From: Bacteroidota bacterium | Lineage (GTDB): Bacteria > Bacteroidota > Bacteroidia > NS11-12g > UBA955 | DNA length: 13,249 nt | Direction: 5' to 3' | Assembly: GCA_009918425.1 (NCBI GenBank) | Contig: RGEC01000040.1 | Location: 1 to 13,249, forward strand | Shown: positions 1 to 6,434 of the stretch, piece by piece | Numbering within the stretch: position 1 is the first letter of the stretch | How the letters are laid out: each line of letters opens with the position of its first letter | Program-made: the position numbers and the translations under genes | Notes under the pieces: model-generated | The model's database searches: none | What the model saw: the letters and a program-made list of their open reading frames with translations, nothing else | Told to the model about the DNA's origin: nothing

Positions 1-1
1 T

Positions 2-994
2 GAACCTTCAGACTTAGGCCGTGATTGGCTTCACCTAAACGGCATTGATTACAATCCTGATCTGGACCAAATTATGATTAACTCCCGCAGTTTGTGTGAA
101 TTTTATGTAATTGACCACAGCACCAATTTTCTTGAGGCCGGCGGCCACTCAGGGGGACGGTGGGGCAAAGGGGGCGACTTTCTATACCGGTGGGGAAATC
201 CGGAGGCTTATGGCAGGGGAACAGCCCAGGAAAAACGTCTGTATGTGCCTCATCACGCCCATTGGATTAAACCCGGATTGCCCCATTCCGGAAAAATTCT
301 TGTTTTTAACAATGGACAGGGCAGACCGGGCGGCCCCTATAGCTCTGTTGACATGCTTACACCACCGCTCGATATTAATTCTAAATATATTATACAACCC
401 AACAAGGCCTTCCTTCCTGCTTCGGCAATTGAGCGGTATAGAGCCGCAGACCCTAAAAGTTTCTTTTCTGCGGTCGTTTGCGGAAGTTACATGCTTAAAA
501 ACGGAAATCTGCTTACAACTGATGGATTAAAAGGAACCGCATTTGAATCTGACAGCAGTGGAAACATCATATGGACATATGTGAATCCGGTTAGCAGCGC
601 CGGCATAAAATCACAAGGTGAAGATGCCGGAACCAATACGGTTTTTCGCTATGAATTCTATCCCACAGACTTCTCAGGTTTTGTAGGCAAAGATCTTACA
701 CCCGGCTTGGAACTGGAGAATAACCCTTACACCAAAAGGCTTTGCGACAACAATATTGGCTTGAATCCCCTGGATGCAAAAAAATCAAAAATCAGCCCCA
801 ATCCTGCCGGGGATTTTACATTAATCCTTGCCGAAACGGTTGAAAACGGACGCATTTATAACACCGCAGGACGTTGTGTAGGGACCTTTACCGGCAACCA
901 AATTGATCTTTCAAAGTACAAGCCGGGCATTTTTACGGTTTCATTTTTTGCCGATGGCAAACCCCATCAGGAAAAACTCCTGAAAATTGAATAA
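2..994 (+). CDS. Arylsulfotransferase-like secreted protein with T9SS sorting domain (3' part)
   Basis: The reading frame is open at the left edge, so the N-terminus and any signal peptide are missing; about 330 codons are visible. The early residues (DWLHLNGIDYNPDLDQIM, then a VIDHST stretch) and the following GHSGGRWGKGGDFLYRWGNP and ILVFNNGQGRPGG segments resemble bacterial aryl-sulfate sulfotransferases (ASST, Arylsulfotrans beta-propeller family), which move sulfate between phenolic compounds outside the cytoplasm. The HHAHWI segment lies where the family has a conserved His motif, but I cannot confirm the catalytic His. The last ~75 residues form a type A T9SS sorting domain: SPNPAGDF, a YNTAGR turn, LSKYKPGIFTVSF and a final KLLKIE. 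Export through the Sec and T9SS systems is inferred from this. A nuclease gene follows 90 nt later on the same strand. Confidence 0.85.
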   Translation, partial: EPSDLGRDWLHLNGIDYNPDLDQIMINSRSLCEFYVIDHSTNFLEAGGHSGGRWGKGGDFLYRWGNPEAYGRGTAQEKRLYVPHHAHWIKPGLPHSGKILVFNNGQGRPGGPYSSVDMLTPPLDINSKYIIQPNKAFLPASAIERYRAADPKSFFSAVVCGSYMLKNGNLLTTDGLKGTAFESDSSGNIIWTYVNPVSSAGIKSQGEDAGTNTVFRYEFYPTDFSGFVGKDLTPGLELENNPYTKRLCDNNIGLNPLDAKKSKISPNPAGDFTLILAETVENGRIYNTAGRCVGTFTGNQIDLSKYKPGIFTVSFFADGKPHQEKLLKIE

Positions 995-1084
995 TGATGG
1001 CGCGTGCATAGGCATGCCGTAGTTTTATTATTAATCTGACAGATAAAACATAACAGGCAAAACCCGAAATTTGCAACTGTGTTG

Positions 1085-2002
1085 ATGCGCGGTTTAATAG
1101 CATTTGCGGTTTGCTCGCTGTTTGCGGGTCACGGCCAAAGTCATGCGAATCAAATTCGGAAAGACACCACACAAAATCCACAACCAGTAGAGTTTCCGGC
1201 CTTAAAACCCGGTCAGCAAATTATTTACCACACCGGTTTTGCGCTGGTTTACAACGAACCTCACGAGCAGGCCGAATGGGTAGCCTATGAGCTTACGGCT
1301 GAAGAAACCCTAAAATCTTTTGAGAGGGGAGATGTTTTCATGCGCGACCCTGATGTTAAAACCGGAACCGCCAGCGATGAAGATTTTCTTCATTCCGGCT
1401 ATGACCGCGGACATTTGGCTCCGGCCGCCGACCTGGGCTTTTCGCTCTCATCTATGGCCGAGTCTTTTTATTACAGCAATATGAGCCCGCAATTACCCGC
1501 TTTTAACCGTGGCGTGTGGAAACGCCTGGAAGGACAAGTAAGGGTGTGGGCCAGAAACAATGGAGCTGTTTATGTAGTTACAGGTCCGGTGCTAAAAACC
1601 GGTTTGCCGAGCATTGGTCCCAACAAGGTTTCGGTGCCTGAGTTATATTATAAAGTCATCCTGGATTACCGCATGCCTGAATACAAGGCGCTGGGCTTTG
1701 TTTTGCCCAATGCCGGATCTTCCCTGCCCCTTTCGCAATTCGCAGTTACCATTGACAGTGTGGAGCGGCTCACGGGCATCAATTTTTTTCCATCCCTGCC
1801 GGATAAGGATGAAAACATACTGGAAGGCAATATCTGTGTTCCCTGCTGGAAATGGAGCACGGACACACAATCGAGCGGCAAAAAACCCGTTTCAAAGACC
1901 GGTGAAGCCGTGCAATGCGGTGCATCTACCAAAAGCGGTGCACGCTGTACCCGCACAACCAAAAGTCCCAACGGTAACTGCTGGCAACACGGCGGAGATT
2001 AA
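1085..2002 (+). CDS. Secreted DNA/RNA non-specific endonuclease (NUC1 family) with Cys/His-rich tail
   Basis: This 305-residue protein begins with a signal peptide (MRGLIAFAVCSLFAGHGQSHA). It carries the beta-beta-alpha-Me nuclease motif DRGHLAPAAD at residues 107-116, with H110 as the expected general base. N141 in the FNRGVWKRLE segment is the expected Mg2+ ligand and E149 closes the motif. Enzymes of this family (Serratia nuclease, NucA) degrade DNA and RNA without sequence preference, here presumably in the periplasm or outside the cell. The C-terminal ~30 residues carry C278, C288, C299 and H302, spaced C-x9-C-x10-C-x2-H within CGASTKSGARCTR...CWQH. This looks like the small Cys/His module (DUF5763-type) found at the ends of many Bacteroidota and phage proteins. 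A GTG at 1079 is in frame two codons upstream; I chose the ATG because it gives a normal signal peptide. No Shine-Dalgarno or clear promoter is visible. Confidence 0.92.
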   Translation: MRGLIAFAVCSLFAGHGQSHANQIRKDTTQNPQPVEFPALKPGQQIIYHTGFALVYNEPHEQAEWVAYELTAEETLKSFERGDVFMRDPDVKTGTASDEDFLHSGYDRGHLAPAADLGFSLSSMAESFYYSNMSPQLPAFNRGVWKRLEGQVRVWARNNGAVYVVTGPVLKTGLPSIGPNKVSVPELYYKVILDYRMPEYKALGFVLPNAGSSLPLSQFAVTIDSVERLTGINFFPSLPDKDENILEGNICVPCWKWSTDTQSSGKKPVSKTGEAVQCGASTKSGARCTRTTKSPNGNCWQHGGD

Positions 2003-2039
2003 TACCTGTTAATTGTTTAAATGGGCTTATTTAAAGTAA

Positions 2040-3410
2040 TTGTTTAATATTTTGTTTCCATCCGCATTTGTTCAATCCTTACACTCTGCTCTTCCGGAAG
2101 CCGAGGTAAAGGCGTTGCTGCAAGCATTACAGCAGCCTGCGCCGGTAAGCATTCGGGTAAATACCCGAAAAACAACCCTAAAACCCGTTTCGGCAAGCCC
2201 TATTCCCTGGTGCGAAAACGGATATTATCTTCCGGAAAGGCCCCTTTTTGCCGCGGATCCTGCTTTTCACGCCGGACATTATTACGTGCAGGAAGCCAGC
2301 AGCATGGTGGTGGGCGGAATCGTGAAAGAGCTGCTTTCTGCCTTGCCCAACCAGGCAGTGGTGCTGGATTTATGTGCTGCACCGGGCGGCAAAAGCACCC
2401 ATGTAACCTCTGTGCTTAGAGACGGCGATATTTTGGTAGCCAACGAAGTTATAGGCACCCGCAAGCCTATTTTGGCTGAAAACCTCTGCAAATGGGGCGC
2501 CGCCAAACATATCGTTACAAAAGCGGATGCATCCCGGTTCGGAAAAAGCGATGCCCGATTTGATATTGTCTTGGCTGACGTTCCCTGCAGCGGTGAGGGG
2601 ATGTTTCGCAAAGACCCTGACGCCATTAACGAATGGAGTGAAAACAACGTGAAGCTCTGTGCTGAAAGACAGCAAAGAATTGTCACCGATATTTGGCCGG
2701 CCATTGCCACAGGCGGCTTTTTGATCTATAGCACCTGCACGTTCAACACCGCCGAAAATGAAGACAATGTAAAAAAACTGGCTGAAACACTTGGCGCAAA
2801 CATATTGAAGCCCGAATTTTTGGGAAAAGAAGTGTTTTACAGCCTTCAAGATGGCATGTACAGGGCCTTGCCGCACAGAACCATAGGAGAAGGGTTTTTT
2901 GTGGCTGTATTGCAAAAAATGCAAGATACCGGCAGATCCCAAAACGCTGTAAAATCGCGTAAAAACGCTGCCTCGATTTCGCTGAGTGGTCTTCCGGCGG
3001 ATGTGCGAGTGCTGGAAACCCGCGAAGGGATTTGGGGTATGCGTGTCTCTGATGTGGCTTTGTGGCAACATCTACTGGATGTGCTGCCGGGCGTTTATGC
3101 CGCAGGAACACCCATGGGACAGGTTTTTCATGGAAAATGGAAACCGGATACAGCGGTTGCTCTGCTAGAAGGTTTTCAAACCAACATATGGCCCGAGCTG
3201 TCGCTTACTGATGCGGAAGTGATGGCGTTTCTGCGCCGTGAGGCCCTGCCCAATCCGGAAAGAAAAGAGGGGTTACATAGCGTAAGCTGGAATGGGGTTT
3301 CTTTGGGTTTTGTGAATGCCAACCGACACCAATGGAACAACCTGTGGCCTATGGAGTGGCGTTTGAGGATGGTAGCAACCGAGCCGTCAAAGGTGCTGCA
3401 GGATTTTTAA
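2040..3410 (+). CDS. rsmF: RsmF-type 16S rRNA cytosine-C5 methyltransferase
   Basis: A SAM-dependent RNA m5C methyltransferase of the NOL1/NOP2/Sun family with an RsmF-type C-terminal domain, ~456 residues. Residues 110-121 (DLCAAPGGKSTH) are the SAM-binding motif I. DVPCSGEGMF carries the release cysteine C183, and YSTCTFNTAENE carries the nucleophile C233. The C-terminus (LHSVSWNGVSLGFVN and NNLWPMEWRLRM) matches the PUA-like RNA-binding domain of RsmF/YebU. The target is probably a cytosine in 16S rRNA; the exact base is inferred from the family name only. The start is unusual: an in-frame stop lies at 2037-2039 and the first internal ATG is near codon 89, so translation must begin at a TTG (2040 or 2052). 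The FPSAFVQSL segment right after the second TTG matches the family N-terminus, so 2052 is equally plausible. The gene converges on the pseudouridine synthase gene. Confidence 0.93.
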   Translation: MFNILFPSAFVQSLHSALPEAEVKALLQALQQPAPVSIRVNTRKTTLKPVSASPIPWCENGYYLPERPLFAADPAFHAGHYYVQEASSMVVGGIVKELLSALPNQAVVLDLCAAPGGKSTHVTSVLRDGDILVANEVIGTRKPILAENLCKWGAAKHIVTKADASRFGKSDARFDIVLADVPCSGEGMFRKDPDAINEWSENNVKLCAERQQRIVTDIWPAIATGGFLIYSTCTFNTAENEDNVKKLAETLGANILKPEFLGKEVFYSLQDGMYRALPHRTIGEGFFVAVLQKMQDTGRSQNAVKSRKNAASISLSGLPADVRVLETREGIWGMRVSDVALWQHLLDVLPGVYAAGTPMGQVFHGKWKPDTAVALLEGFQTNIWPELSLTDAEVMAFLRREALPNPERKEGLHSVSWNGVSLGFVNANRHQWNNLWPMEWRLRMVATEPSKVLQDF

Positions 3411-3433
3411 CGGTTTTCTGGCCATCAACCATA

Positions 3434-3485
3434 AGTTTAATGGTATAATAGTTTAATGGTAAATGCGAATTCCTCTATTAAACTA
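3434..3485. repeat. Short direct and inverted repeats between convergent genes
   Basis: The 12-mer AGTTTAATGGTA occurs at 3434-3445 and again at 3450-3461, a 16 bp period. TAGTTTAAT at 3449-3457 is then mirrored by ATTAAACTA at 3477-3485, a 9 bp AT-only inverted repeat around a 19 nt loop. It lies in the 109 bp gap between two convergent genes, where a bidirectional terminator would be expected. The stem has little G+C, so a terminator role is only a possibility. Confidence 0.35.
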
Positions 3486-3519
3486 ATAAACCAACAGACC
3501 AGTAACCCAATAACCAAAA

Positions 3520-5124
3520 CTACCTCTTCCTCTTAGGCGCATTGCTGCGCTTAATCCGCTCTACGTAGCGCTGTTCTTTTTCATTGAGAAAGCGCCATTT
3601 GCCACGGCCCAGTTTCAGGTGGTCAAATTCTCCCAGCAGCACGCGATCGAGGTTTTTTACTTCGTAGCCAAAATGCTCAAACATACGGCGCACAATGCGG
3701 TTTCTTCCGCTGTGAATCTCCACCCCCAGGGTGTTTTCATCTTCCTTCTCTACAAAACCGCACTGTTCAAAAGCCATAAAACCATCTTCCAGTTCTATGC
3801 CGTTCACCCAGGCCAGCATATGGTCTTTGCTGGGTTTGTTATCCAGTGTAGCGCGGTACACTTTCTTAATTTCAAAACTGGGGTGCATGAGTTTCTGTGC
3901 CAGCTCGCCATCATTGGTGAGGAGCAACACCCCTGTGGTATTTCTATCCAGGCGGCCAATAGGGTAAATTCGCTCCTTGCCGGGTAAATCTATCAGGTCC
4001 ATTACCGTTGCCCTGCCATCAGGGTCGTGGGTGCTGGTGATGTAACCTTTGGGTTTGTTAAGCAGTATGTACACCGGTTTTTCGGGTGTAATGCGGCGGC
4101 CATCCACTTTCACTTCATCGCCGGGTTTCACTTTTTGTCCAAGCTCCGTAACCACCTTGCCGTTCACCTGCACCAGGCCTTGTTCTATCATCACATCGGC
4201 TTCGCGGCGGCTGCAGATACCACTGTTGGCTATATACCGATTCAGGCGTACTTCCTCACCGGTAAGCAGGTTGGCATTTTCCAGATCACGGCCGGTGTTT
4301 TCGTGGGTTCTGCGGCTGCCCTTATAGTTTTTCTCTGCGCCTTTACGGGTGCTTCTTACATGGGCAGAAGGTTTGTTTTTGCTGAATTTACCGGGTTTTC
4401 TGCCTACCGGTTTATCCTCGCCAAATGAGGGGCGTTTTCCGCGCGTGGGCTTTTCCTCGCGCTCCATGGGTTTACGGTTAGTTCTGGCAGAGGGTCTTTC
4501 TTCACCAAAGGCCGGGCGTTTGCTTCTTGTCGGTTTGTCTTCTTTGTCAAAAGGCTTGCGGTCGCCGGTTTTTTCTCCTCCATACACACTGCGTTTGCCG
4601 TAGCTTGGTTTTTCATCCCTTTCAAAAGGTTTGCGGGGTCCTGAACGTGCGGGTTTTTCGTCTCTGTTAAAAGACCTGCCGCTGCCAATACGGGTATTGT
4701 TGCCTTCTTTTTTGTAGCCACCGCCAAAGTCATTATCTTTTTTGTAAGGTGCGCGGGTGGTTTTTCTATCGTCGTTACGGAAAGGTTTATCGCCTGTGCT
4801 TTCCCGTTTAAACGGTTTTCTACCCTCGTTGTCGAATGGTTTTTTGTAAGCCGGGCGTGATGATTTGCGTTCTTCGGGATTGAATCCACCCTCTTCTCTT
4901 TTGGGGCGGAAGGGTTTGCCACCGCGTGGGGATGCAGGCGCATTAAAGTCGCGCGAGCCGGGCCTGCTGCTGCGGAAAGGTTTCTTTTCTTCTGATCTGA
5001 AGGGCTTATCGCCGAAGGTTTTTTTGGGTTTTACCGGAGCATCGCCGGATTTACGGGGGCGCTTTTCGCCCGGTTGCCGATCCTGGAATTTTTTTCCGCG
5101 GCTGTTTTCTTTTTTGGGTGCCAT
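3520..5124 (-). CDS. rluB: RNA pseudouridine synthase (RsuA/RluB/E/F family) with long basic N-terminal extension
   Basis: The C-terminal ~245 residues are a complete pseudouridine synthase. An S4 RNA-binding domain spans ~292-340 (VRLNRYIANSGICSRREAD through VDGRRI), and the catalytic domain follows with GRLDRNTTGVLLLTNDG, D393 being the expected catalytic Asp. The HSGRNRIVRRMFEHFG segment is the family's final motif. The enzyme isomerises a specific uridine in rRNA; 23S rRNA as target (RluB) is inferred, because RluB, RluE, RluF and RsuA cannot be separated by eye. Residues 1 to ~285 are a low-complexity, Lys/Arg/Gly/Pro-rich disordered tail built from imperfect modules such as KPTRSKRPAFGEE, KPTRGKRPSFGED and KPSYGKRSVYGGE. 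Similar but variable tails are common on this enzyme in Bacteroidota and probably bind rRNA. The start is ATG, with a -7 box (TATCTTTG) 43 nt upstream. Confidence 0.92.
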   Translation of the reverse strand: MAPKKENSRGKKFQDRQPGEKRPRKSGDAPVKPKKTFGDKPFRSEEKKPFRSSRPGSRDFNAPASPRGGKPFRPKREEGGFNPEERKSSRPAYKKPFDNEGRKPFKRESTGDKPFRNDDRKTTRAPYKKDNDFGGGYKKEGNNTRIGSGRSFNRDEKPARSGPRKPFERDEKPSYGKRSVYGGEKTGDRKPFDKEDKPTRSKRPAFGEERPSARTNRKPMEREEKPTRGKRPSFGEDKPVGRKPGKFSKNKPSAHVRSTRKGAEKNYKGSRRTHENTGRDLENANLLTGEEVRLNRYIANSGICSRREADVMIEQGLVQVNGKVVTELGQKVKPGDEVKVDGRRITPEKPVYILLNKPKGYITSTHDPDGRATVMDLIDLPGKERIYPIGRLDRNTTGVLLLTNDGELAQKLMHPSFEIKKVYRATLDNKPSKDHMLAWVNGIELEDGFMAFEQCGFVEKEDENTLGVEIHSGRNRIVRRMFEHFGYEVKNLDRVLLGEFDHLKLGRGKWRFLNEKEQRYVERIKRSNAPKRKR

Positions 5125-5167
5125 GATGTCAAATAATTACGCCGCTTCCCAGCGGGGTTTTGTGGGG

Positions 5168-5175
5168 CAAAGATA
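5168..5175 (-). promoter_or_regulatory. Putative Bacteroidota -7 promoter box for the pseudouridine synthase gene
   Basis: The minus strand reads TATCTTTG, an exact match to the Bacteroidota sigma-ABfr -7 consensus TAnnTTTG. It lies 43 nt upstream of the start codon at 5124. No good -33 TTTG is seen at the usual 17-23 nt spacing; a TTG exists only 13 nt away. A small hairpin (CCGCT/AGCGG around 5142-5155) would fall in the leader. Confidence 0.5.
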
Positions 5176-5241
5176 GGGGAATAGCAGCCAATAGGCGAAA
5201 AACGCAATTTTAACCCAAAAAGGGAGTGTTTAATTGAAAGA

Positions 5242-5598
5242 CTATTGTTTGGATTCCTGATCAAGAATCAACTGCAAATCTGCGCAGTTTTGAGGCAAAT
5301 AATTAGTCGCTATATCCCAAAGAATTTCATAATCAATTCCAAAATATTCATGGGTAATTCTATTGCGCAACCTATACATTTCTTCCCAGGGCATATTGGG
5401 ATATTTTATTTTTATTTCCGGTGAAACGTTTTTACTCGCTTCACCAATAACTTCGAAATTTCTAATTACGGCATCAACAGTCTTGTAGTCCCATTTGAAT
5501 GTTTGAAAAGTTAATCCGTCAATATATTCTTGAACCCTTTTCATGGAAGTGAGCATGTCTTCCAAATATAGAATTACATTCCTCTCGCCTGGTTTCAC
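5242..5598 (-). CDS. hepT: HepT-like HEPN ribonuclease toxin (DUF86)
   Basis: A 118-residue all-helical protein of the DUF86/HepT family. It carries the HEPN RNase motif RX4HXY as R78-N-R-I-T-H83-E-Y85 (in YRLRNRITHEYFGIDY). Conserved family features are also present: an early LEDML/I..YI segment and AVIRNFEVIGEASKNV. In characterised MntA/HepT systems the HEPN protein is an RNase toxin, and its partner silences it by adding AMP to the tyrosine of the RX4HXY motif, here Y85. The start is GTG at 5598, overlapping the mntA stop in a GTGA four-base overlap, so the two genes are translationally coupled. It lies 117 nt upstream of the pseudouridine synthase gene on the same strand. Activity as a toxin is inferred from the intact motif and the partner. 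Confidence 0.9.
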   Translation of the reverse strand: MKPGERNVILYLEDMLTSMKRVQEYIDGLTFQTFKWDYKTVDAVIRNFEVIGEASKNVSPEIKIKYPNMPWEEMYRLRNRITHEYFGIDYEILWDIATNYLPQNCADLQLILDQESKQ

Positions 5599-5885
5599 AC
5601 GTAATTCACTTGGTTTAAAACAACGCCTTTTATTCTATCTTTAAGGGCGTCCTTTGTAACGAGGTCAATGGGAATGCCAAAAGATTGTTCCAGAAATCGC
5701 TCAAGGACAAAAAAATCCCATCCTATAGGTTTTGAAAATTCAACCAACAAATCCAAATCACTTTTTTCTGTCTGTCTACCAGACGCAAAAGACCCAAAAT
5801 AGCCAATTTTGCAAACATGAAACCTTTCTTTTAGTTCCGGCTTCAAATTTTTCAACTTGGTTTCTATTTCTTCTTTAGTAAACAC
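5595..5885 (-). CDS. mntA: MntA-like minimal nucleotidyltransferase antitoxin
   Basis: A 96-residue minimal nucleotidyltransferase. The active-site pattern GSX10DXD is complete: G31-S32 in YFGSFASGRQTE, then D43 and D45 in SDLDLLVEF. A third acidic residue, D74, sits in IPIDLVTKDALK. In studied systems this enzyme transfers AMP from ATP to the HepT toxin and so neutralises it. The start appears to be GTG at 5885; the frame is closed by a stop at 5895-5897 and offers no ATG before the conserved region. It overlaps hepT by four bases. A 57 nt gap separates it from phhB upstream, with no clear promoter there, so read-through from phhB is possible. Confidence 0.9.
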   Translation of the reverse strand: MFTKEEIETKLKNLKPELKERFHVCKIGYFGSFASGRQTEKSDLDLLVEFSKPIGWDFFVLERFLEQSFGIPIDLVTKDALKDRIKGVVLNQVNYV

Positions 5886-5942
5886 GTATGCAATTTAATT
5901 AAAAACAATCACATTGTCCGAAATTCCTTGCAATTCAAAATG

Positions 5943-6194
5943 TTATTCTTTCATTGCTGCAAACAAACCATCCAAAACCCTTGCCAATTCCCGGTCTTTT
6001 TCGGTAATGGTATTGCCGGCATCGTGGGTGGTGAGCCGCACGAAAACACGGTTGTATACATTTTGCCATTCGGGGTGATGGTTGAGCCTACTGATATGGG
6101 GTGCGGCAGATTGCATAAATAGCATGGCTTGCTCAAAAGAAGCAAAAACAAAGGTTTTGCAGAGGGCGTTGTTTTCTTCGGTCCAGTTTTCCAT
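5943..6194 (-). CDS. phhB: Pterin-4-alpha-carbinolamine dehydratase (PCD/DCoH family)
   Basis: A small 83-residue protein of the PCD/DCoH family, which dehydrates 4a-hydroxytetrahydropterin to recycle the cofactor of aromatic amino-acid hydroxylases. The hallmark LNHHPEWQNVYNRV segment holds H39 and H40, and LTTHDAGNTITEKD holds H57; these match the three catalytic histidines H61, H62 and H79 of mammalian DCoH. One family position is unusual: the acidic or basic residue normally four places before the first His of the HHP motif (E57 in DCoH) is Ser35 here. No hydroxylase gene is in the window, so the cellular role cannot be told. The ATG at 6194 faces the tRNA gene on the other strand across 49 nt that hold overlapping divergent promoter elements. 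Confidence 0.92.
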   Translation of the reverse strand: MENWTEENNALCKTFVFASFEQAMLFMQSAAPHISRLNHHPEWQNVYNRVFVRLTTHDAGNTITEKDRELARVLDGLFAAMKE

Positions 6195-6206
6195 GGTTTG
6201 TCCCGT

Positions 6207-6238
6207 GCAAGGTAAGCAGGCAGGTATTATCTTTGCAA
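6207..6238 (-). promoter_or_regulatory. Putative phhB promoter
   Basis: On the minus strand a TTG (6236-6238) is followed 21 nt later by TACCTTGC (6207-6214), one mismatch from TAnnTTTG, with the phhB ATG 12 nt further on. Spacing fits the Bacteroidota -33/-7 pattern. The -33 end directly abuts the -7 box of the tRNA promoter on the other strand, so the two divergent promoters share DNA. Confidence 0.4.
6228..6235 (+). promoter_or_regulatory. Putative -7 promoter box of the tRNA-Arg gene
   Basis: TATCTTTG is an exact match to TAnnTTTG and ends 8 nt before the first base of the tRNA (6244). Transcription would therefore start at or just before the mature 5' end. No TTTG at ideal -33 spacing is visible; the nearest is at 6197-6200, 27 nt away. 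Confidence 0.6.
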
Positions 6239-6243
6239 CCCCT

Positions 6244-6315
6244 GACCTCGTAGTTCAACGGATAGAATAGAAGTTTCCTAAACTTTTGATGTGAGTTCGA
6301 TTCTCGCCGAGGTCG
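6244..6315 (+). tRNA. tRNA-Arg, anticodon CCU
   Basis: A complete 72 nt cloverleaf can be drawn by hand. The acceptor stem is GACCTCG (6244-6250) with CGAGGTC (6308-6314), and the discriminator G is at 6315. The D-stem is GTTC/GAAT with loop AACGGATA. The anticodon stem is GAAGT/ACTTT with the 7 nt loop TTCCTAA and anticodon CCT at 6277-6279, reading the AGG arginine codon. The variable loop is 4 nt, and the T-stem GTGAG/CTCGC carries one T-G wobble and the loop TTCGATT. CCA is not encoded; a short T-run follows (CTTTT). The 3' portion of this gene is repeated twice directly downstream with inserts. Confidence 0.95.
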
Positions 6316-6316
6316 C

Positions 6317-6434
6317 TTTTGATACAGGCCCCGACATTTAAGGGCTTGTGGCCCGTAAAAATGTCGAGGGTCCTCGTCGTTCTAAGCGCTATTTAGGCGC
6401 AAGAACGACGGGATTCGATTCCTGTCGAGGTCGC
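6317..6434 (+). repeat. tRNA-derived T-arm/acceptor repeat, copy 1, with two-hairpin insert in the T-loop
   Basis: This copy repeats the tRNA order TTTTGAT, T-stem, T-loop TTCGATT, T-stem, acceptor CGAGGTCGC. The T-stem is ACAGG (6324-6328) with CCTGT (6421-6425) instead of GTGAG/CTCGC. An 85 nt insert (6329-6413) sits between the 5' T-stem strand and the T-loop. Hairpin 1 pairs CCC (6329-6331) with GGG (6368-6370), one bulged A, then CGACATTT (6332-6339) with AAATGTCG (6359-6366), and inner GGGC/GCCC around loop ttgtg. Hairpin 2 pairs TCC (6371-6373) with GGA (6411-6413), a bulged T, then CGTCGTTCT (6375-6383) with AGAACGACG (6402-6410), and inner GCGC/GCGC. No 5' acceptor, D-arm or anticodon arm is present, so it is not a complete tRNA. 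Its nature, as structured RNA or mobile repeat, is unknown to me. Confidence 0.85.

Noticed and set aside
1005..1025. GGCATGCC palindrome after the arylsulfotransferase-like gene as a terminator or operator
   Set aside because: It is a single 8 bp palindrome with no T-run or repeated site; too little to support a call.
2370..3071. Long minus-strand open frame (233 codons) inside the methyltransferase gene
   Set aside because: It lies entirely opposite a gene with intact SAM-binding and catalytic motifs; its translation shows no known domain.
4027..4943. Open frames overlapping the pseudouridine synthase gene on both strands
   Set aside because: They are side effects of the repetitive, Lys/Arg-rich coding sequence; none has protein-like features or a start context.
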